Positions 23,611 through 32,977 of a stretch of DNA of 64,000 nt are shown piece after piece. The translations under genes were made by a program, and so were the position numbers. Source of the stretch: Microbacterium hydrocarbonoxydans (GTDB lineage: Bacteria; Actinomycetota; Actinomycetes; Actinomycetales; Microbacteriaceae); the NCBI RefSeq assembly GCF_904831005.1, contig NZ_LR882982.1, forward strand, positions 3,162,001-3,226,000. The letters run 5' to 3'. The notes beneath the pieces are model-generated. The model did not search any database. It had not been told where the DNA came from and worked only from the letters and a program-made list of their open reading frames with translations. Position 1 is the stretch's first letter. Each line of letters begins with the position of its first letter.

Positions 23611-24450
23611 ATGGCTCTGGTCAGCGGCCTTGAGATCATCGAACAGTGCACGTCCCGCGGACTCGTCGCGGGTGCATTCAACACCACGAACATCGAGACG
23701 ACGATGGGCATCGTCGATGCCATCGAGCGGGTCGGCGTGCCGACGTTCATCCAGGTCGCACCGACCAACGTGGCCCTCTCCGGCTACGAGTACATCTACG
23801 ACATGGTGGCTCGCCGGCTCGAGCACACCTCGGTCCCCGTGGCTCTGCACCTGGATCACGGCAAGAACCTGCAGGCCGTCGAGGATGCACTCGCCGCCGA
23901 CTTCACGTCGGTGATGATCGACACCTCAGAAGAACCGTATGAGGAGAATGTCCGCCTGTCTGCGAAGGCTCGCGAGATCGCACCGTCCGACATCGCCGTC
24001 GAAGCAGAGCTCGGCGCCATCGGAGGCAAGGAAGACGAGATCGGCCCCGACGAGGCCAGCGGCACGAACCCTGAGCAGGTCGCGGACTTCGTCGCCCGCA
24101 CCCGCTGCGACATGCTGGCCGTCTCGGTCGGCAACGTGCACGGATACGCGCCGGATGCGCGCATCGACTTCGATCTGCTGCGCCGAGTCGAGGAGCAGAG
24201 CGCGGTGCCGCTGGTCATCCATGGCGGTTCGGGCCTCCCCGCAGAGCAGTTCGGGCGCCTGCACGAGTTCGGAGTCGTCAAAGTCAACGTCGCCAGCGAC
24301 CTGCGCAATGCGATGATCCGCACCTTCGGCGAGGCCTACGCGGCGAACCCGCACGAGCATTCGCTCATCAAGGTCTCTCGCAATTCCGTCGCGGCGATCG
24401 CCGACGTCGTCGAACGACGTATCCGTCAGTTCAACCCCTCCGTCAGCTGA
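23611..24450 (+). CDS. Class II ketose-(bis)phosphate aldolase
   Basis: A 279-residue zinc aldolase of the FbaA/GatY/KbaY type. Metal-binding positions are visible: LHLDHGK (about 81-87), the EAELGAIGG block, the His in SVGNVHG and in VIHGGSG. It cleaves a ketose 1,6-bisphosphate or ketose 1-phosphate into DHAP and an aldehyde or aldose phosphate. A position after polyol uptake and before three sugar kinases suggests the substrate is the phosphorylated product of those kinases. ATG 23611 has AAAGGACA upstream. The first kinase begins 12 bp after its stop. Confidence 0.88.
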   Translation: MALVSGLEIIEQCTSRGLVAGAFNTTNIETTMGIVDAIERVGVPTFIQVAPTNVALSGYEYIYDMVARRLEHTSVPVALHLDHGKNLQAVEDALAADFTSVMIDTSEEPYEENVRLSAKAREIAPSDIAVEAELGAIGGKEDEIGPDEASGTNPEQVADFVARTRCDMLAVSVGNVHGYAPDARIDFDLLRRVEEQSAVPLVIHGGSGLPAEQFGRLHEFGVVKVNVASDLRNAMIRTFGEAYAANPHEHSLIKVSRNSVAAIADVVERRIRQFNPSVS

Positions 24451-24462
24451 GCGAGACCTGCC

Positions 24463-25908
24463 GTGCTTCCGACCATCACCGTCGACATCGGGACGACCAG
24501 CGTCAAGCTGTGTCTGTTCGATGACGAAGCGCGCCTCATCGCCTCCGCGCGCCAGCCCACGCCGGTGCGCTCTGATGGGGTCGGCGAGATCTACGACATC
24601 GATGAGCTCACCGGCATGATCACCGGGTTCATCAGTCGACTCGAGGCATGGCAGCGAGGCCTCGTCAAGCGCATCGCCATCACCGGAGTGGGCGAATCCG
24701 GCGGACTGGTCCGCCCCGACCTGGGGCTCGCATCTCCGATGATCCTCTGGCACGACCATCGAGGAGGGGGTCATCTCGAAGACCTGACCCCCGAGCAGCG
24801 CACCCGTGTCTACGAGATCACCGGGCTCCCCGTGAACGCGAACTACGGACTGTCGAAGGTCGCGTGGGCGCTGGAGAACGCTGGCAGTGACGCGGCCGGA
24901 GCGGTCTGGCTGAACATCGCGGAGTACGTCGCGGCGCGCATGACCGGCGAACGCTTCTCCGAGCATTCGCTCGCGAGTCGGACGATGGCGCTGGACCTGA
25001 CCACGGGGGAATGGTCCGATGAGGTCTGCGACCTCATCGGCATCTCCGCATCCGTCTTCCCCTCTCTCCGCTCCGCGAACGACGGTGCGGCCGTGACGGC
25101 GGCATTCGCCTCGCGGGCGGGGCTCTCTTCAGACGTGGACGTGCACGTGGCGGGTCATGACCACATGGTCGGCGGCGTAGGCGCCGAACTCGGTGCCGGT
25201 GAGCTTCTCAACTCGACCGGTACCACCGAGGGGCTGCTCTTCGTCAGCGATGCTCCGTTCCTCACGCCGGCCGCCGAGGGCGCCAAGCTCGCCAACGGAA
25301 TCGCATGCGGGGGAGAGGGCTACACGCTGTTCGCCTCCATCCCGACCGGCGGCTCGGCGTTCGCCACGCTGCAGGCCATGCTCGGTATGGATGGGGAGAA
25401 ACTGACGTCGCATCTCGGCTCTCTCCACGAGGGCTATCTCGCCGGAGACATCGATCTGGAGCGCATCCCACTGGTGCTCCCGCAGTTCCGCGGCGCGCCG
25501 CCTCCCACCAAGGACTCATCGGCCCGCGGGATCATCTCTGGCCTTCGGACGGACACCCAGCTCCCCGAGATCATCTTCGGGGCGTTCCTCGGTATGGCTC
25601 TGCAGTACCGCGACGTGCTCGAGCTCTTCCCTTCTGCAGCGAGCCGGGTGAAGGTCATCGGGCCCGCGAGCAAGAATCCGCTGTGGTTGCAGATCAAGGC
25701 CGACCTGCTCGCCACCCCGCTGAGCGTCTCAGCCTTCCCCGAGGTCGTCTCGCGAGGAGCACAGGCGCTGGCCTCTCATCGATCGGGCGATTGGTCCGGC
25801 ACTGCGCCGTTCGACGTCCGCCCGGATGCGCATCGATCCGAGACGCTCCAGTCCTGGGCTCGCGGCATCAGCCGGCAGTGGGACTACGCGAAAGGCTTCC
25901 CCACATGA
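24463..25908 (+). CDS. FGGY-family carbohydrate kinase 1
   Basis: A 481-residue FGGY kinase beginning at GTG 24463. ATP-binding opening VDIGTTSVKLCLFD; the C-terminal domain begins with AGHDHMVGGVG, where the Asp is the likely catalytic base; a further phosphate-binding block is LLNSTGTTEGLLF. It phosphorylates a sugar or polyol. The GHDH form of the active-site motif distinguishes it from kinase 2 (GSGDN) and is shared with kinase 3. The exact substrate cannot be read from the sequence. It is in one operon with the aldolase and kinase 2. Confidence 0.85.
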   Translation: MLPTITVDIGTTSVKLCLFDDEARLIASARQPTPVRSDGVGEIYDIDELTGMITGFISRLEAWQRGLVKRIAITGVGESGGLVRPDLGLASPMILWHDHRGGGHLEDLTPEQRTRVYEITGLPVNANYGLSKVAWALENAGSDAAGAVWLNIAEYVAARMTGERFSEHSLASRTMALDLTTGEWSDEVCDLIGISASVFPSLRSANDGAAVTAAFASRAGLSSDVDVHVAGHDHMVGGVGAELGAGELLNSTGTTEGLLFVSDAPFLTPAAEGAKLANGIACGGEGYTLFASIPTGGSAFATLQAMLGMDGEKLTSHLGSLHEGYLAGDIDLERIPLVLPQFRGAPPPTKDSSARGIISGLRTDTQLPEIIFGAFLGMALQYRDVLELFPSAASRVKVIGPASKNPLWLQIKADLLATPLSVSAFPEVVSRGAQALASHRSGDWSGTAPFDVRPDAHRSETLQSWARGISRQWDYAKGFPT

Positions 25909-25942
25909 TCCCCGACACGATCCTGCGACGGGAGGCCCGCTG

Positions 25943-27382
25943 ATGACTCTCGTCGCAGGCATCGACTCATCGACCCAGAGCTGCAAGGTCAGCGTGCGCG
26001 ACCTCGCCACCGGGCTGCAGGTGCGTGAGGGAAAGGCGTCGCATCCCACGGACACCATCGTCGATCCCGAAGTCTGGTGGAACGCGCTGCTGCTCGCCGT
26101 CCGCCGTGCGGGCGGACTCGACGACGTCGCTGCCATCTCGGTGAGCGGGCAGCAGCACACGCCGATCTTTCTGGACGCCGAGGGTGGGGTGGTGAGGTCC
26201 TCCCCGCTGTGGAACGACCTCGGGTCTCATTCGCACATGATGGACCTCAACGAAGAACTCGGGCGCGACGAATGGATCCGGCGCACCGGCCTGCCGCTCA
26301 CGCTCTCCGACACAGTGACGAAACTCCGGTGGCTGCGTGACACCGACCCGGTCGCAGCATCGCGGACGGCCGCGGTGGCGGTGGTGCACGACTGGCTGAC
26401 ATGGCGCCTGATGGGGCATGGCCCCGGTGCGGGCCGCATCGAGGAGCTCATCACCGACCGCTCCGAGGCCAGCGGCACCGGGTACTGGTCGGGCGAGACC
26501 GACCGGTATTGCGAAGACCTGTTCGAGCATGCGCTCGGAAGGCGCGCCGTGCTGCCTCGCGTCCTCGGCCCCCTCGATCGAGCGGGTGTCACCGCTCGGG
26601 GAATCCCCGGTGTGCCCAGCGGCATACCGATCGGCGTAGGGAGCGGCGACAATGCCGCCGCGGCCATCGCCCTGGGTATCGACCACGGAGACGTCGTCCT
26701 CTCTCTCGGGACATCAGGGGTCGTCTACACCCGCACGACGTTTCCGGTGCACGACTACGCGGGGTACGTGTGCAGCTATGCGGACGCGACCGGCGAGCAT
26801 CTTCCGCTCGTCGCCACGCTCAACGCCGCGCGCAACTTCGACGTCGGGGCGGGCCTGCTCGGATGCACCTACGACGAGCTCTCGGATCTCGCGCTGCGCG
26901 CGAATCCGGGCGCGGACGGGCTGACGCTGCTGCCCTTCTTCGAGGGGGAGCGCACTCCGGATCTGCCGCATGCGCGCGCGTCGATCCACATGGCCTCGCT
27001 GAGCAACTTCACGCGACCGAACTTCGCCCGAGCAGTGATCGAAGGCACGCTCGCGACGCAGGTCGCGATGCTCGAAGCGCTCGCCGCGTGCGACATCCAC
27101 ACGCAGCGTCTGCTCCTCATCGGCGGTGCCGCGCAGAGCGCGGCCGTTCAGGCGGTCCTCGCCCAGATGGTCGATGCACCGGTCGTCGTCCCCGAGCTCG
27201 ACGAATACGTCACGAAGGGGTCGGCGATGCAGGCCGCGGCCGCGCTCGAAGGCGCCTTCCCCGAGTGGAACGTCGCCTTCGCGGAACTCCCTCGTGCGGT
27301 CCACGCGCCCGAGATCCAGAACCAGCACGAGACGGCGATGCGCTCGATGGGATACACGGCGACGGTCGTCGAACCGGCGTGA
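25943..27382 (+). CDS. Xylulokinase-like FGGY kinase 2
   Basis: A 479-residue FGGY kinase closest in style to XylB: GIDSSTQSCKVSVRD at the N-terminus, the substrate-site ISVSGQQHTPIFLD, the catalytic-base block GVGSGDNAAAAIALG, and LSLGTSGVVYTRT. A D-xylulose or related ketopentose is the natural guess, as expected if arabitol or xylitol is oxidised by the dehydrogenase at 32974. ATG 25943 has GGGAGG upstream; an upstream in-frame extension to 25826 lies inside kinase 1 and is rejected. Confidence 0.85.
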   Translation: MTLVAGIDSSTQSCKVSVRDLATGLQVREGKASHPTDTIVDPEVWWNALLLAVRRAGGLDDVAAISVSGQQHTPIFLDAEGGVVRSSPLWNDLGSHSHMMDLNEELGRDEWIRRTGLPLTLSDTVTKLRWLRDTDPVAASRTAAVAVVHDWLTWRLMGHGPGAGRIEELITDRSEASGTGYWSGETDRYCEDLFEHALGRRAVLPRVLGPLDRAGVTARGIPGVPSGIPIGVGSGDNAAAAIALGIDHGDVVLSLGTSGVVYTRTTFPVHDYAGYVCSYADATGEHLPLVATLNAARNFDVGAGLLGCTYDELSDLALRANPGADGLTLLPFFEGERTPDLPHARASIHMASLSNFTRPNFARAVIEGTLATQVAMLEALAACDIHTQRLLLIGGAAQSAAVQAVLAQMVDAPVVVPELDEYVTKGSAMQAAAALEGAFPEWNVAFAELPRAVHAPEIQNQHETAMRSMGYTATVVEPA

Positions 27383-27483
27383 GCGAGGGGGCTCCTGAGG
27401 GGCCTCGCGCGGTCGGACGGGTGACTATCGTAAAGAGGGTGGGCCGAGCAGGTCGGATCCATCGAGCTGAGGAGGCGCCGCCC

Positions 27484-28812
27484 GTGAAGGGGAATCCGCG
27501 CCTGCCCGTCGCGTGTGGTGTCGACATCGGAAGCACGAACGTCAAGGTGATCGCGCTCGACCCCAGCGGCGTGATCGTCGCTCGTACCAGTCGCCCCACC
27601 CCTCGCGACGCCGAGCAGCTGTCCATCGACGCCTCCACGCTCTTCGCCTCCATCGAGGAGATGCTCGTCGAAGTGTGCGGTGACCGGTTCGCTGTCGCGG
27701 CGGTCAGTGGTGCCGGCGTGGGAGAAGACGGCGTCCTGGTCGATGCCCGGCTTCGTCCGCTCACTCAGGCGTTGGCGTGGTTCGACCCACGACGGCAGCG
27801 CATCTACCGCGCATTGGAGCCGTCGCTGGCAGTCGACGACGAGACCTTCGACGCCGAGAGTGACGCCGTCAGGACGCTCGTCGGCTGGGCCTGGGCTCGG
27901 ATGCAGTCGCTCGACGGAGAAGCGCGCAGCTGGATCGCGATCGCCGACATCGCCGGCGTGGTGTGGACAGGGCGACCTTTCATGAGTGACACCCTCGCTT
28001 CGCGCACCGGCGCGTGGCGGTCGAAGGACAGAAGCTGGGCTGATGACCGCGTCACCCTCACGTTGGGAGCGATCGAGCTCCTCCCTGAGGTCGTCGCGAC
28101 GGGAGACGTCGTCGGGGTTCTTCGTTCTCCGGTCCTCGAGGCGGCGGGCGTCCTGGTGCCGGACGCGATCGTCGTCGCGGGCGGGCACGACCATCCCATC
28201 GGCGGGTGGGCTGCTGACCAGCTCTCGCCGGGTGCGGTTCTGGATTCGATGGGGACCGCCGAGGTCATCGTCGCGCAGTCGCGGGAAGGGCGCATCGACC
28301 GGCGAAACCATATCGAGGTAGCGCCGGGAATACGCACAGGCGGCGTGACGCTGTTGCGCGTCGAGGAACTGACGCGCAACATCAACTGGGCGTCGGAGGA
28401 TCCCGACGTGGCGGTGGAGATCAGGCGGCTGATGGACGGGTCTTCGGCACCTGATGCGGCGATCGCGTCGGATTACTTCCTTCCTGGCGCGCGCGGAGGC
28501 ATCACTCCGGCCTACGCGCTCGGCGCCCCCAGCAATCCGCACGCCCGAGCATCCGCGGTCCTCGGAGCGCTCGCCCGCGCGGGACGAGATGCCGTCGATG
28601 CGGTTCGGGGCGGTCTGAGTAGCGAGAGCGAAGTGCGCCTCGCCGGCGGATGGGTTCGCTCCCCGGGGTGGCTGGAGATCAAGGCGAGCGTCAACGGGTA
28701 CCCGACGATCCCGATCCACGAGCCCGAGGTCACGGCCGTCGGAACCGCTCTGCTGGCAGCTACCGCCTTCGGCTGGACGCCTGATCCGGACCTGTCACTG
28801 GGCGTCAGCTAG
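27484..28812 (+). CDS. FGGY-family carbohydrate kinase 3
   Basis: A 443-residue FGGY kinase, shorter than its two neighbours. It has VDIGSTNVKVIALD at the start, the GGHDHPIGGW active-site block and LDSMGTAEVIV as the phosphate loop, and the typical C-terminal GTALLAATAFG. GTG 27484 is preceded by GAGGAGG; another GTG at 27421 is in frame but has no site. A gap of about 100 bp separates it from kinase 2. Its 3' end overlaps that of the convergent GntR gene by 8 bp. Confidence 0.82.
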   Translation: MKGNPRLPVACGVDIGSTNVKVIALDPSGVIVARTSRPTPRDAEQLSIDASTLFASIEEMLVEVCGDRFAVAAVSGAGVGEDGVLVDARLRPLTQALAWFDPRRQRIYRALEPSLAVDDETFDAESDAVRTLVGWAWARMQSLDGEARSWIAIADIAGVVWTGRPFMSDTLASRTGAWRSKDRSWADDRVTLTLGAIELLPEVVATGDVVGVLRSPVLEAAGVLVPDAIVVAGGHDHPIGGWAADQLSPGAVLDSMGTAEVIVAQSREGRIDRRNHIEVAPGIRTGGVTLLRVEELTRNINWASEDPDVAVEIRRLMDGSSAPDAAIASDYFLPGARGGITPAYALGAPSNPHARASAVLGALARAGRDAVDAVRGGLSSESEVRLAGGWVRSPGWLEIKASVNGYPTIPIHEPEVTAVGTALLAATAFGWTPDPDLSLGVS

Positions 28813-29557
28813 CGACGACTTTCACCTCGAGCGGAACGACATCGGTCAGAACCCAGGTCTCGTAGTAGTCGAAGAGCACGTCGTTCTGATCCCAAGAGCG
28901 GGAACGGATGCGGAGGAGCGCCTGAGTCTCGGCGACTCCCAGGTTCGATGCGACGTCGTGCGGTGCCGACAGTGCGTGAATGACGCGCTGCGCCGTCGCG
29001 ATGATATGACCTGCCTCGCGCAGCGTGGTGTTCAGCGACTCCGCGCCGTCGAGCACATCCTTCGCGCCGGCGACGACATCGCCGACGGCGCGCGGGAACC
29101 AGTTCGTGCTGAAGAGGGCGACCTGACCGTCGAGGTACCGCACGCGCTCGAGCGCGAACACATCGCTGTCGGCGGCCAGGCGCAGGGCTTCGGCGACATG
29201 CTGCGGCGCTCTGACGTATCCGGCGTGAACGACCTCGGTGCGGACACCCGTGCGGCCGTGGCGCAGCTGTGATTCGAGGAAGCCCTCAGTGTCCTGCAGG
29301 GTCCAGCCGCTCGACTCCTCTGGTGTCGAGGCGAACACGCCGCGTCGCGCGACGCGGCGGGCGTACCCATCCGTCTCGAGCTTCGACAGCGTCTGTCGGA
29401 CGGTTGCGCGGGACAGACCGAAGTCGCGGCACAGCTCCAGTTCGCTGGGCAGCCGCTCATCGACGGGGAACTCACCCCGCACGATCCGATCTTTCAGAAT
29501 CGAGTAGAGCTGCTCGTAGTAGGGGACCGGTGAAGTCCGCTCAATCGCTTGCGACAC
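28805..29557 (-). CDS. GntR-family (HutC-type) regulator of the polyol cluster
   Basis: A 250-residue regulator with a GntR winged helix (PVPYYEQLYSILKDRIVRGEF, LPSELELCRDFGLSRATVRQTLSKLETDGY) and a UTRA effector domain of the HutC type (VRYLDGQVALFSTNWFP). It likely senses a phosphorylated sugar intermediate. GTG 29557 is the best start (GAAGGAG seven bases upstream); the longer frame to 29698 would span the divergent promoter. It sits between the two catabolic transcription units, whose promoters share a likely operator. Confidence 0.88.
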   Translation of the reverse strand: MSQAIERTSPVPYYEQLYSILKDRIVRGEFPVDERLPSELELCRDFGLSRATVRQTLSKLETDGYARRVARRGVFASTPEESSGWTLQDTEGFLESQLRHGRTGVRTEVVHAGYVRAPQHVAEALRLAADSDVFALERVRYLDGQVALFSTNWFPRAVGDVVAGAKDVLDGAESLNTTLREAGHIIATAQRVIHALSAPHDVASNLGVAETQALLRIRSRSWDQNDVLFDYYETWVLTDVVPLEVKVVAS

Positions 29558-29606
29558 TGCCACACTCCTTCGTGCGCCATCGTACAACCTGCACGGTTCA
29601 GGCCTT

Positions 29607-29635
29607 TTGACCATATTGTACGTACAGACTAGACA
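29607..29635 (+). promoter_or_regulatory. Promoter and GntR operator of the ABC importer operon
   Basis: TTGACC (29607-29612), 17 bp, TAGACA (29630-29635): a normal spacing, unlike the 19-bp elements of 0.6-14 kb. The operator at 29616-29635 (TTGTACGTACAGAC, then TAGACA) lies in the spacer and -10 box, a position expected for repression. It contains the TAGACA part common to HutC-type operators. Confidence 0.55.
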
Positions 29636-29735
29636 ATGCGGACAGGCTGCGCTACTTTGAAGCCACGTCAAATGCAAAGGCGCATCGCGCTCGGTCACCG
29701 AGGGCGGTCACGGCACAAAACAAGGAGGTTTGCGC

Positions 29736-31106
29736 GTGGCGCACATCAATTGGAAGCGAGGCATCGCCGGTCTCGGGGTCGCAGCAGTGACGGCCGGCAT
29801 GCTCGCAGGCTGTTCGACCAGTGGCGACAGCGGCGGAGAAGGCGGCGAGGTCACGATCAACGTGGCGCTGGCAGCCAACCCGCAGATGAAGACCGCCGAG
29901 AGCCTGATCTCTGACTTCGAGGAGAAGAACCCTGGCATCACGGTGAAGTTCACCACCCTGCCGGAGAACGAGCTGCGCCCAGCCGTCACCAAGGACGTCG
30001 CGACCAACGCCGGTCAGTTCGACGTCGCGATGATCGGCAGCTACGAGGTGCCGATCTGGGCCGACCGTGGATGGATCGTCCCGCTTGACGACTACGCAGC
30101 CGAAGACACCGCGTGGAACGAGGATGACCTCCTCGAGCCGATCAAGAACATCGTGTCGAAGGACGACGTGCTGTATGCCTCGCCGTTCTACGGCTCGTCG
30201 TCCTTCCTCTTCTATCGCAAGGACCTCGCCGACAAGGCCGGCGTCACGATCAGCGAGACGCCGACCTGGGAAGAAGTCCAGTCTGCGGCAGCCGCCATGG
30301 AAGACGAGGCGGCCGGGATCTCCGGTCTCTGTCTGCGCGGACTCCCCGGCTGGGGGCAGAACCTCGCAGCCGTCACCACCGTGATCAACACCTTCGGCGG
30401 CAGCTGGTTCAACGAGGACTGGGAGCCGCAGCTCACGAGCCCCGAGACCAAGGAAGCGGTGCAGTTCTACGTCGACAGCCTCCGCGACTACGGTCAGCCG
30501 GATGCCGCGAAGGACGGCTGGGAAGGCTGCCTGCAGCAGTTCAGCCAGGGGAAGACCGCAATCTGGTACGACGACACCGTGTTCGCCGGCTCCGCGTTGG
30601 ATTCAGCGACGCCTGAGGTCGAGCCGAACATCGCCTTCGCGATGGCTCCGACCGGGCCCGCAGATCTCGCCTCGGGCTGGCTGTGGTCCTGGGGCCTCGG
30701 CATCACCGAGTCCAGCAAGAACAAGGATGCCGCGTGGAAGTTCATCTCCTGGGTCACCAGCGAGGACTACATCACGCTCGCCGGTGAAGAAGCAGGCTGG
30801 GACTCGATTCCTCCCGGGTCGCGTGCATCGACATACGAGATCCCCGAGTACCTCGAGGCCGCTGACCGCTATGCCGAGCTGACCGTGAAGTCGATCGAGG
30901 CCGCAGACCCGCTGCAGCCGACCGTGGACCCCGTGCCGTACACGGGTGTCCAGTACGTGCAGATCCCGGAGTTCGTCGACATCGGCGACTTCGTCTCGCA
31001 GCAGATCGCCGGCGCCATCAGCGGCACGCAGACGGTCGACGAAGCGCTGGAGAAGAGCCAGGAGTACGCACTCAAGGCTGTGACCGACGCCGGCTACATC
31101 GAGTAA
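29736..31106 (+). CDS. Sugar-binding lipoprotein of an ABC importer (CUT1 type)
   Basis: A 456-residue extracellular solute-binding protein of family 1. The signal ends in the lipobox MLAGC, followed by a Gly/Ser-rich linker and a periplasmic-binding-protein fold (FEEKNPGITVKFTTLPENELRPAVTKDVATNAGQFD, ISETPTWEEVQSAAAAM). It captures a sugar or sugar alcohol for the permeases at 31170 and 32090. GTG 29736 has AAGGAGG at ideal spacing; the in-frame TTG at 29730 does not. The following hairpin at 31117-31150 may make this gene more highly expressed than the permeases. Confidence 0.88.
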   Translation: MAHINWKRGIAGLGVAAVTAGMLAGCSTSGDSGGEGGEVTINVALAANPQMKTAESLISDFEEKNPGITVKFTTLPENELRPAVTKDVATNAGQFDVAMIGSYEVPIWADRGWIVPLDDYAAEDTAWNEDDLLEPIKNIVSKDDVLYASPFYGSSSFLFYRKDLADKAGVTISETPTWEEVQSAAAAMEDEAAGISGLCLRGLPGWGQNLAAVTTVINTFGGSWFNEDWEPQLTSPETKEAVQFYVDSLRDYGQPDAAKDGWEGCLQQFSQGKTAIWYDDTVFAGSALDSATPEVEPNIAFAMAPTGPADLASGWLWSWGLGITESSKNKDAAWKFISWVTSEDYITLAGEEAGWDSIPPGSRASTYEIPEYLEAADRYAELTVKSIEAADPLQPTVDPVPYTGVQYVQIPEFVDIGDFVSQQIAGAISGTQTVDEALEKSQEYALKAVTDAGYIE

Positions 31107-31116
31107 TCCATCCATC

Positions 31117-31150
31117 CAGGGCTGCCCCCGGGCGACCGGGGGCAGCCCTG
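31117..31150 (+). terminator. Perfect hairpin between binding-protein and permease genes
   Basis: Arms CAGGGCTGCCCCCG (31117-31130) and CGGGGGCAGCCCTG (31137-31150) pair perfectly with a 6-base loop. It is inside an operon, so it probably acts as a partial terminator or 3'-end stabiliser that raises the binding-protein dose relative to the permeases, as in other sugar ABC operons. Confidence 0.7.
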
Positions 31151-31169
31151 CCTCGAGAAGCGCAGAATC

Positions 31170-32093
31170 ATGGCCACCAAAACCCGATCCGCCATCACCG
31201 CTCCGCCGATGATGCCGCGTGCCGAACGCTGGAAGCGTCGCGGCCCGCTGCTCCCGGCCCTCGTCTTCACCCTGATCCTCACCCAGGTCCCATTCCTCTT
31301 CACCCTCGTCTTCAGCACTCAGCGCTGGTTGCTCCTCAGCGGCAAGCCGAGCGAGTTCCGCGGCCTCGAGAACTACGTCGCCGTCATCCAGGACGAGGTG
31401 TTCTGGAAGTCCGTCGGCAACACCGTCGTCATGACCGGCGGCACGACCATCGCCTGTCTCGTTCTCGGTCTCCTGATCGCGATCTTCATGAACCACTCCT
31501 TCCCGGGGCGGGGAATCGCTCGCACACTCGCCATCACGCCGTTCTTCGTGATGCCGGTCGCGGTGACGCTCTTCTGGAAGTCGGCGATGTTCGACCCGAG
31601 CTTCGGGCTCTTCGGCTTCATCGCCCGTTCGCTCGGGTTGCCGCCCGTGTCGTGGCTCTCGGAGCAGCCGATGGTCGCTCTGATCATTCTGCTGACCTGG
31701 CGTTTCGTGCCGTTCGCCATGCTGATCCTCGTCGCCGGTCTCCAGTCCGCGCCTCAGGACCAGCTGGAGGCGGCGCAGATGGACGGCGCCGGAGTGTGGC
31801 GGCGCTTCACGAACGTCACGCTCCCGCATCTGCGACCGTTCATCGAGCTCGCGGCACTGCTGCTGGCGATGAACCTGATCCAGACCTTCGGCGAGATCGC
31901 CATGCTGACTGCCGGTGGACCCGCGTACGGCACCACGAACATCACCTACTACATCTATCTCAAGGCCTTCAACGGATTCGACTTCGGCATGGCATCCGCT
32001 CTGGGTGTCGTCGCGCTGATCCTCACCATCGCCTTGATCCTGCCGATGCTGCGACTGCTGTCGGGCATCTTCCGAACGGAGGGTCGTCGATGA
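31170..32093 (+). CDS. ABC sugar permease, subunit 1 (MalF-like)
   Basis: A 307-residue integral membrane protein with six expected helices. The ATPase-contact motif EAAQMDGAGVWRRFTNVTLPHLRP (the EAA loop) is intact. It has a short cytoplasmic N-terminus. It forms a heterodimer with the protein at 32090, whose ATG overlaps its stop by 4 bp. Family: MalF/SmoF type permeases for oligosaccharides and polyols. Confidence 0.88.
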   Translation: MATKTRSAITAPPMMPRAERWKRRGPLLPALVFTLILTQVPFLFTLVFSTQRWLLLSGKPSEFRGLENYVAVIQDEVFWKSVGNTVVMTGGTTIACLVLGLLIAIFMNHSFPGRGIARTLAITPFFVMPVAVTLFWKSAMFDPSFGLFGFIARSLGLPPVSWLSEQPMVALIILLTWRFVPFAMLILVAGLQSAPQDQLEAAQMDGAGVWRRFTNVTLPHLRPFIELAALLLAMNLIQTFGEIAMLTAGGPAYGTTNITYYIYLKAFNGFDFGMASALGVVALILTIALILPMLRLLSGIFRTEGRR

Positions 32094-32977
32094 CCACCAC
32101 GGCTTCGCTCAACACCCGTGCAGTCGTCACGGGCAAGAAGACTCCGCAGCCGCGTCCACGACGGGCGCGCGGTCGGGGTGCGCGGATCATGATGGGCGTC
32201 CTCGGATGGGCATCCAGCCTCATCCTGTTCTTCCCCGTCGCGTACATGGTGATGAAGAGTTTCCAGACCGAGACGGTGGCGGCATCCGCCACCCCGCAGT
32301 TCTTCTTCATTCCGACCCTCGAGCACTACGTCGAGACGTTCGAGCAGGGAATCTGGCCCTATGCACTGAACTCCGTGCTCGTGACGGGAATCTCGACGCT
32401 GGTCGTCATCGTGCTGGCGCTGCCGGCCGCGTGGTCGTTGTCGGTGCGCGCGATCCAGAACCCCCAGGACTCGCTGTTCTTCTTCATCTCGACGAAGATG
32501 ATGCCGATCGCGGCGGGAATCATCCCGATCTATGTGGTCGCGACGAACCTCGGGCTTCTCAACACGACGCAGATCCTCATCATCATGCACCTCGGCATGA
32601 ACCTGCCGCTGGGCATCTGGATGCTGCGCTCGTTCATGCAGGAGATCCCGCTGGAGATAATCGAGGCCGCCCAGGTCGACGGTGCGAAGGGATGGCGCAT
32701 CGGGTGGTCCGTCGTGCTGCCGCTGATGCGTCCGGGGATCGCGTCGACCGCGCTGCTGTGCGCCGTGTTCAGTTGGAACGAGTACTTCTTCGCCGCCAAC
32801 CTGACCAACTCGAACAGCACGCTGCCGCTCTTCCTCCAGAAGTTCCTGAGCTTCGGTGAGCTCTACACCGCGCAGGTGGCTGCCGTTGCAACTATCGTGA
32901 GCATCCCCGTCGTCATCGCCGGATGGATCGCTCAGAAGTCCCTTGTCCGTGGCCTACTGTTTGGAGCCGTGAAATGA
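32090..32977 (+). CDS. ABC sugar permease, subunit 2 (MalG-like)
   Basis: A 295-residue integral membrane protein with six helices. The EAA loop reads EAAQVDGAKGWRIGWSVVLPLMRPG. It overlaps subunit 1 and the dehydrogenase by 4 bp each. No ABC ATPase gene for this importer is present anywhere in the window, so a shared MsiK-type ATPase from elsewhere in the genome is probably used. Confidence 0.88.
   Translation: MTTTASLNTRAVVTGKKTPQPRPRRARGRGARIMMGVLGWASSLILFFPVAYMVMKSFQTETVAASATPQFFFIPTLEHYVETFEQGIWPYALNSVLVTGISTLVVIVLALPAAWSLSVRAIQNPQDSLFFFISTKMMPIAAGIIPIYVVATNLGLLNTTQILIIMHLGMNLPLGIWMLRSFMQEIPLEIIEAAQVDGAKGWRIGWSVVLPLMRPGIASTALLCAVFSWNEYFFAANLTNSNSTLPLFLQKFLSFGELYTAQVAAVATIVSIPVVIAGWIAQKSLVRGLLFGAVK

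Noticed and set aside
26401..27483. N-terminal extension of kinase 3 across kinase 2
   Set aside because: It is an arginine-rich shadow inside the kinase 2 gene; GTG 27484 has a good ribosome binding site and begins the FGGY fold correctly.
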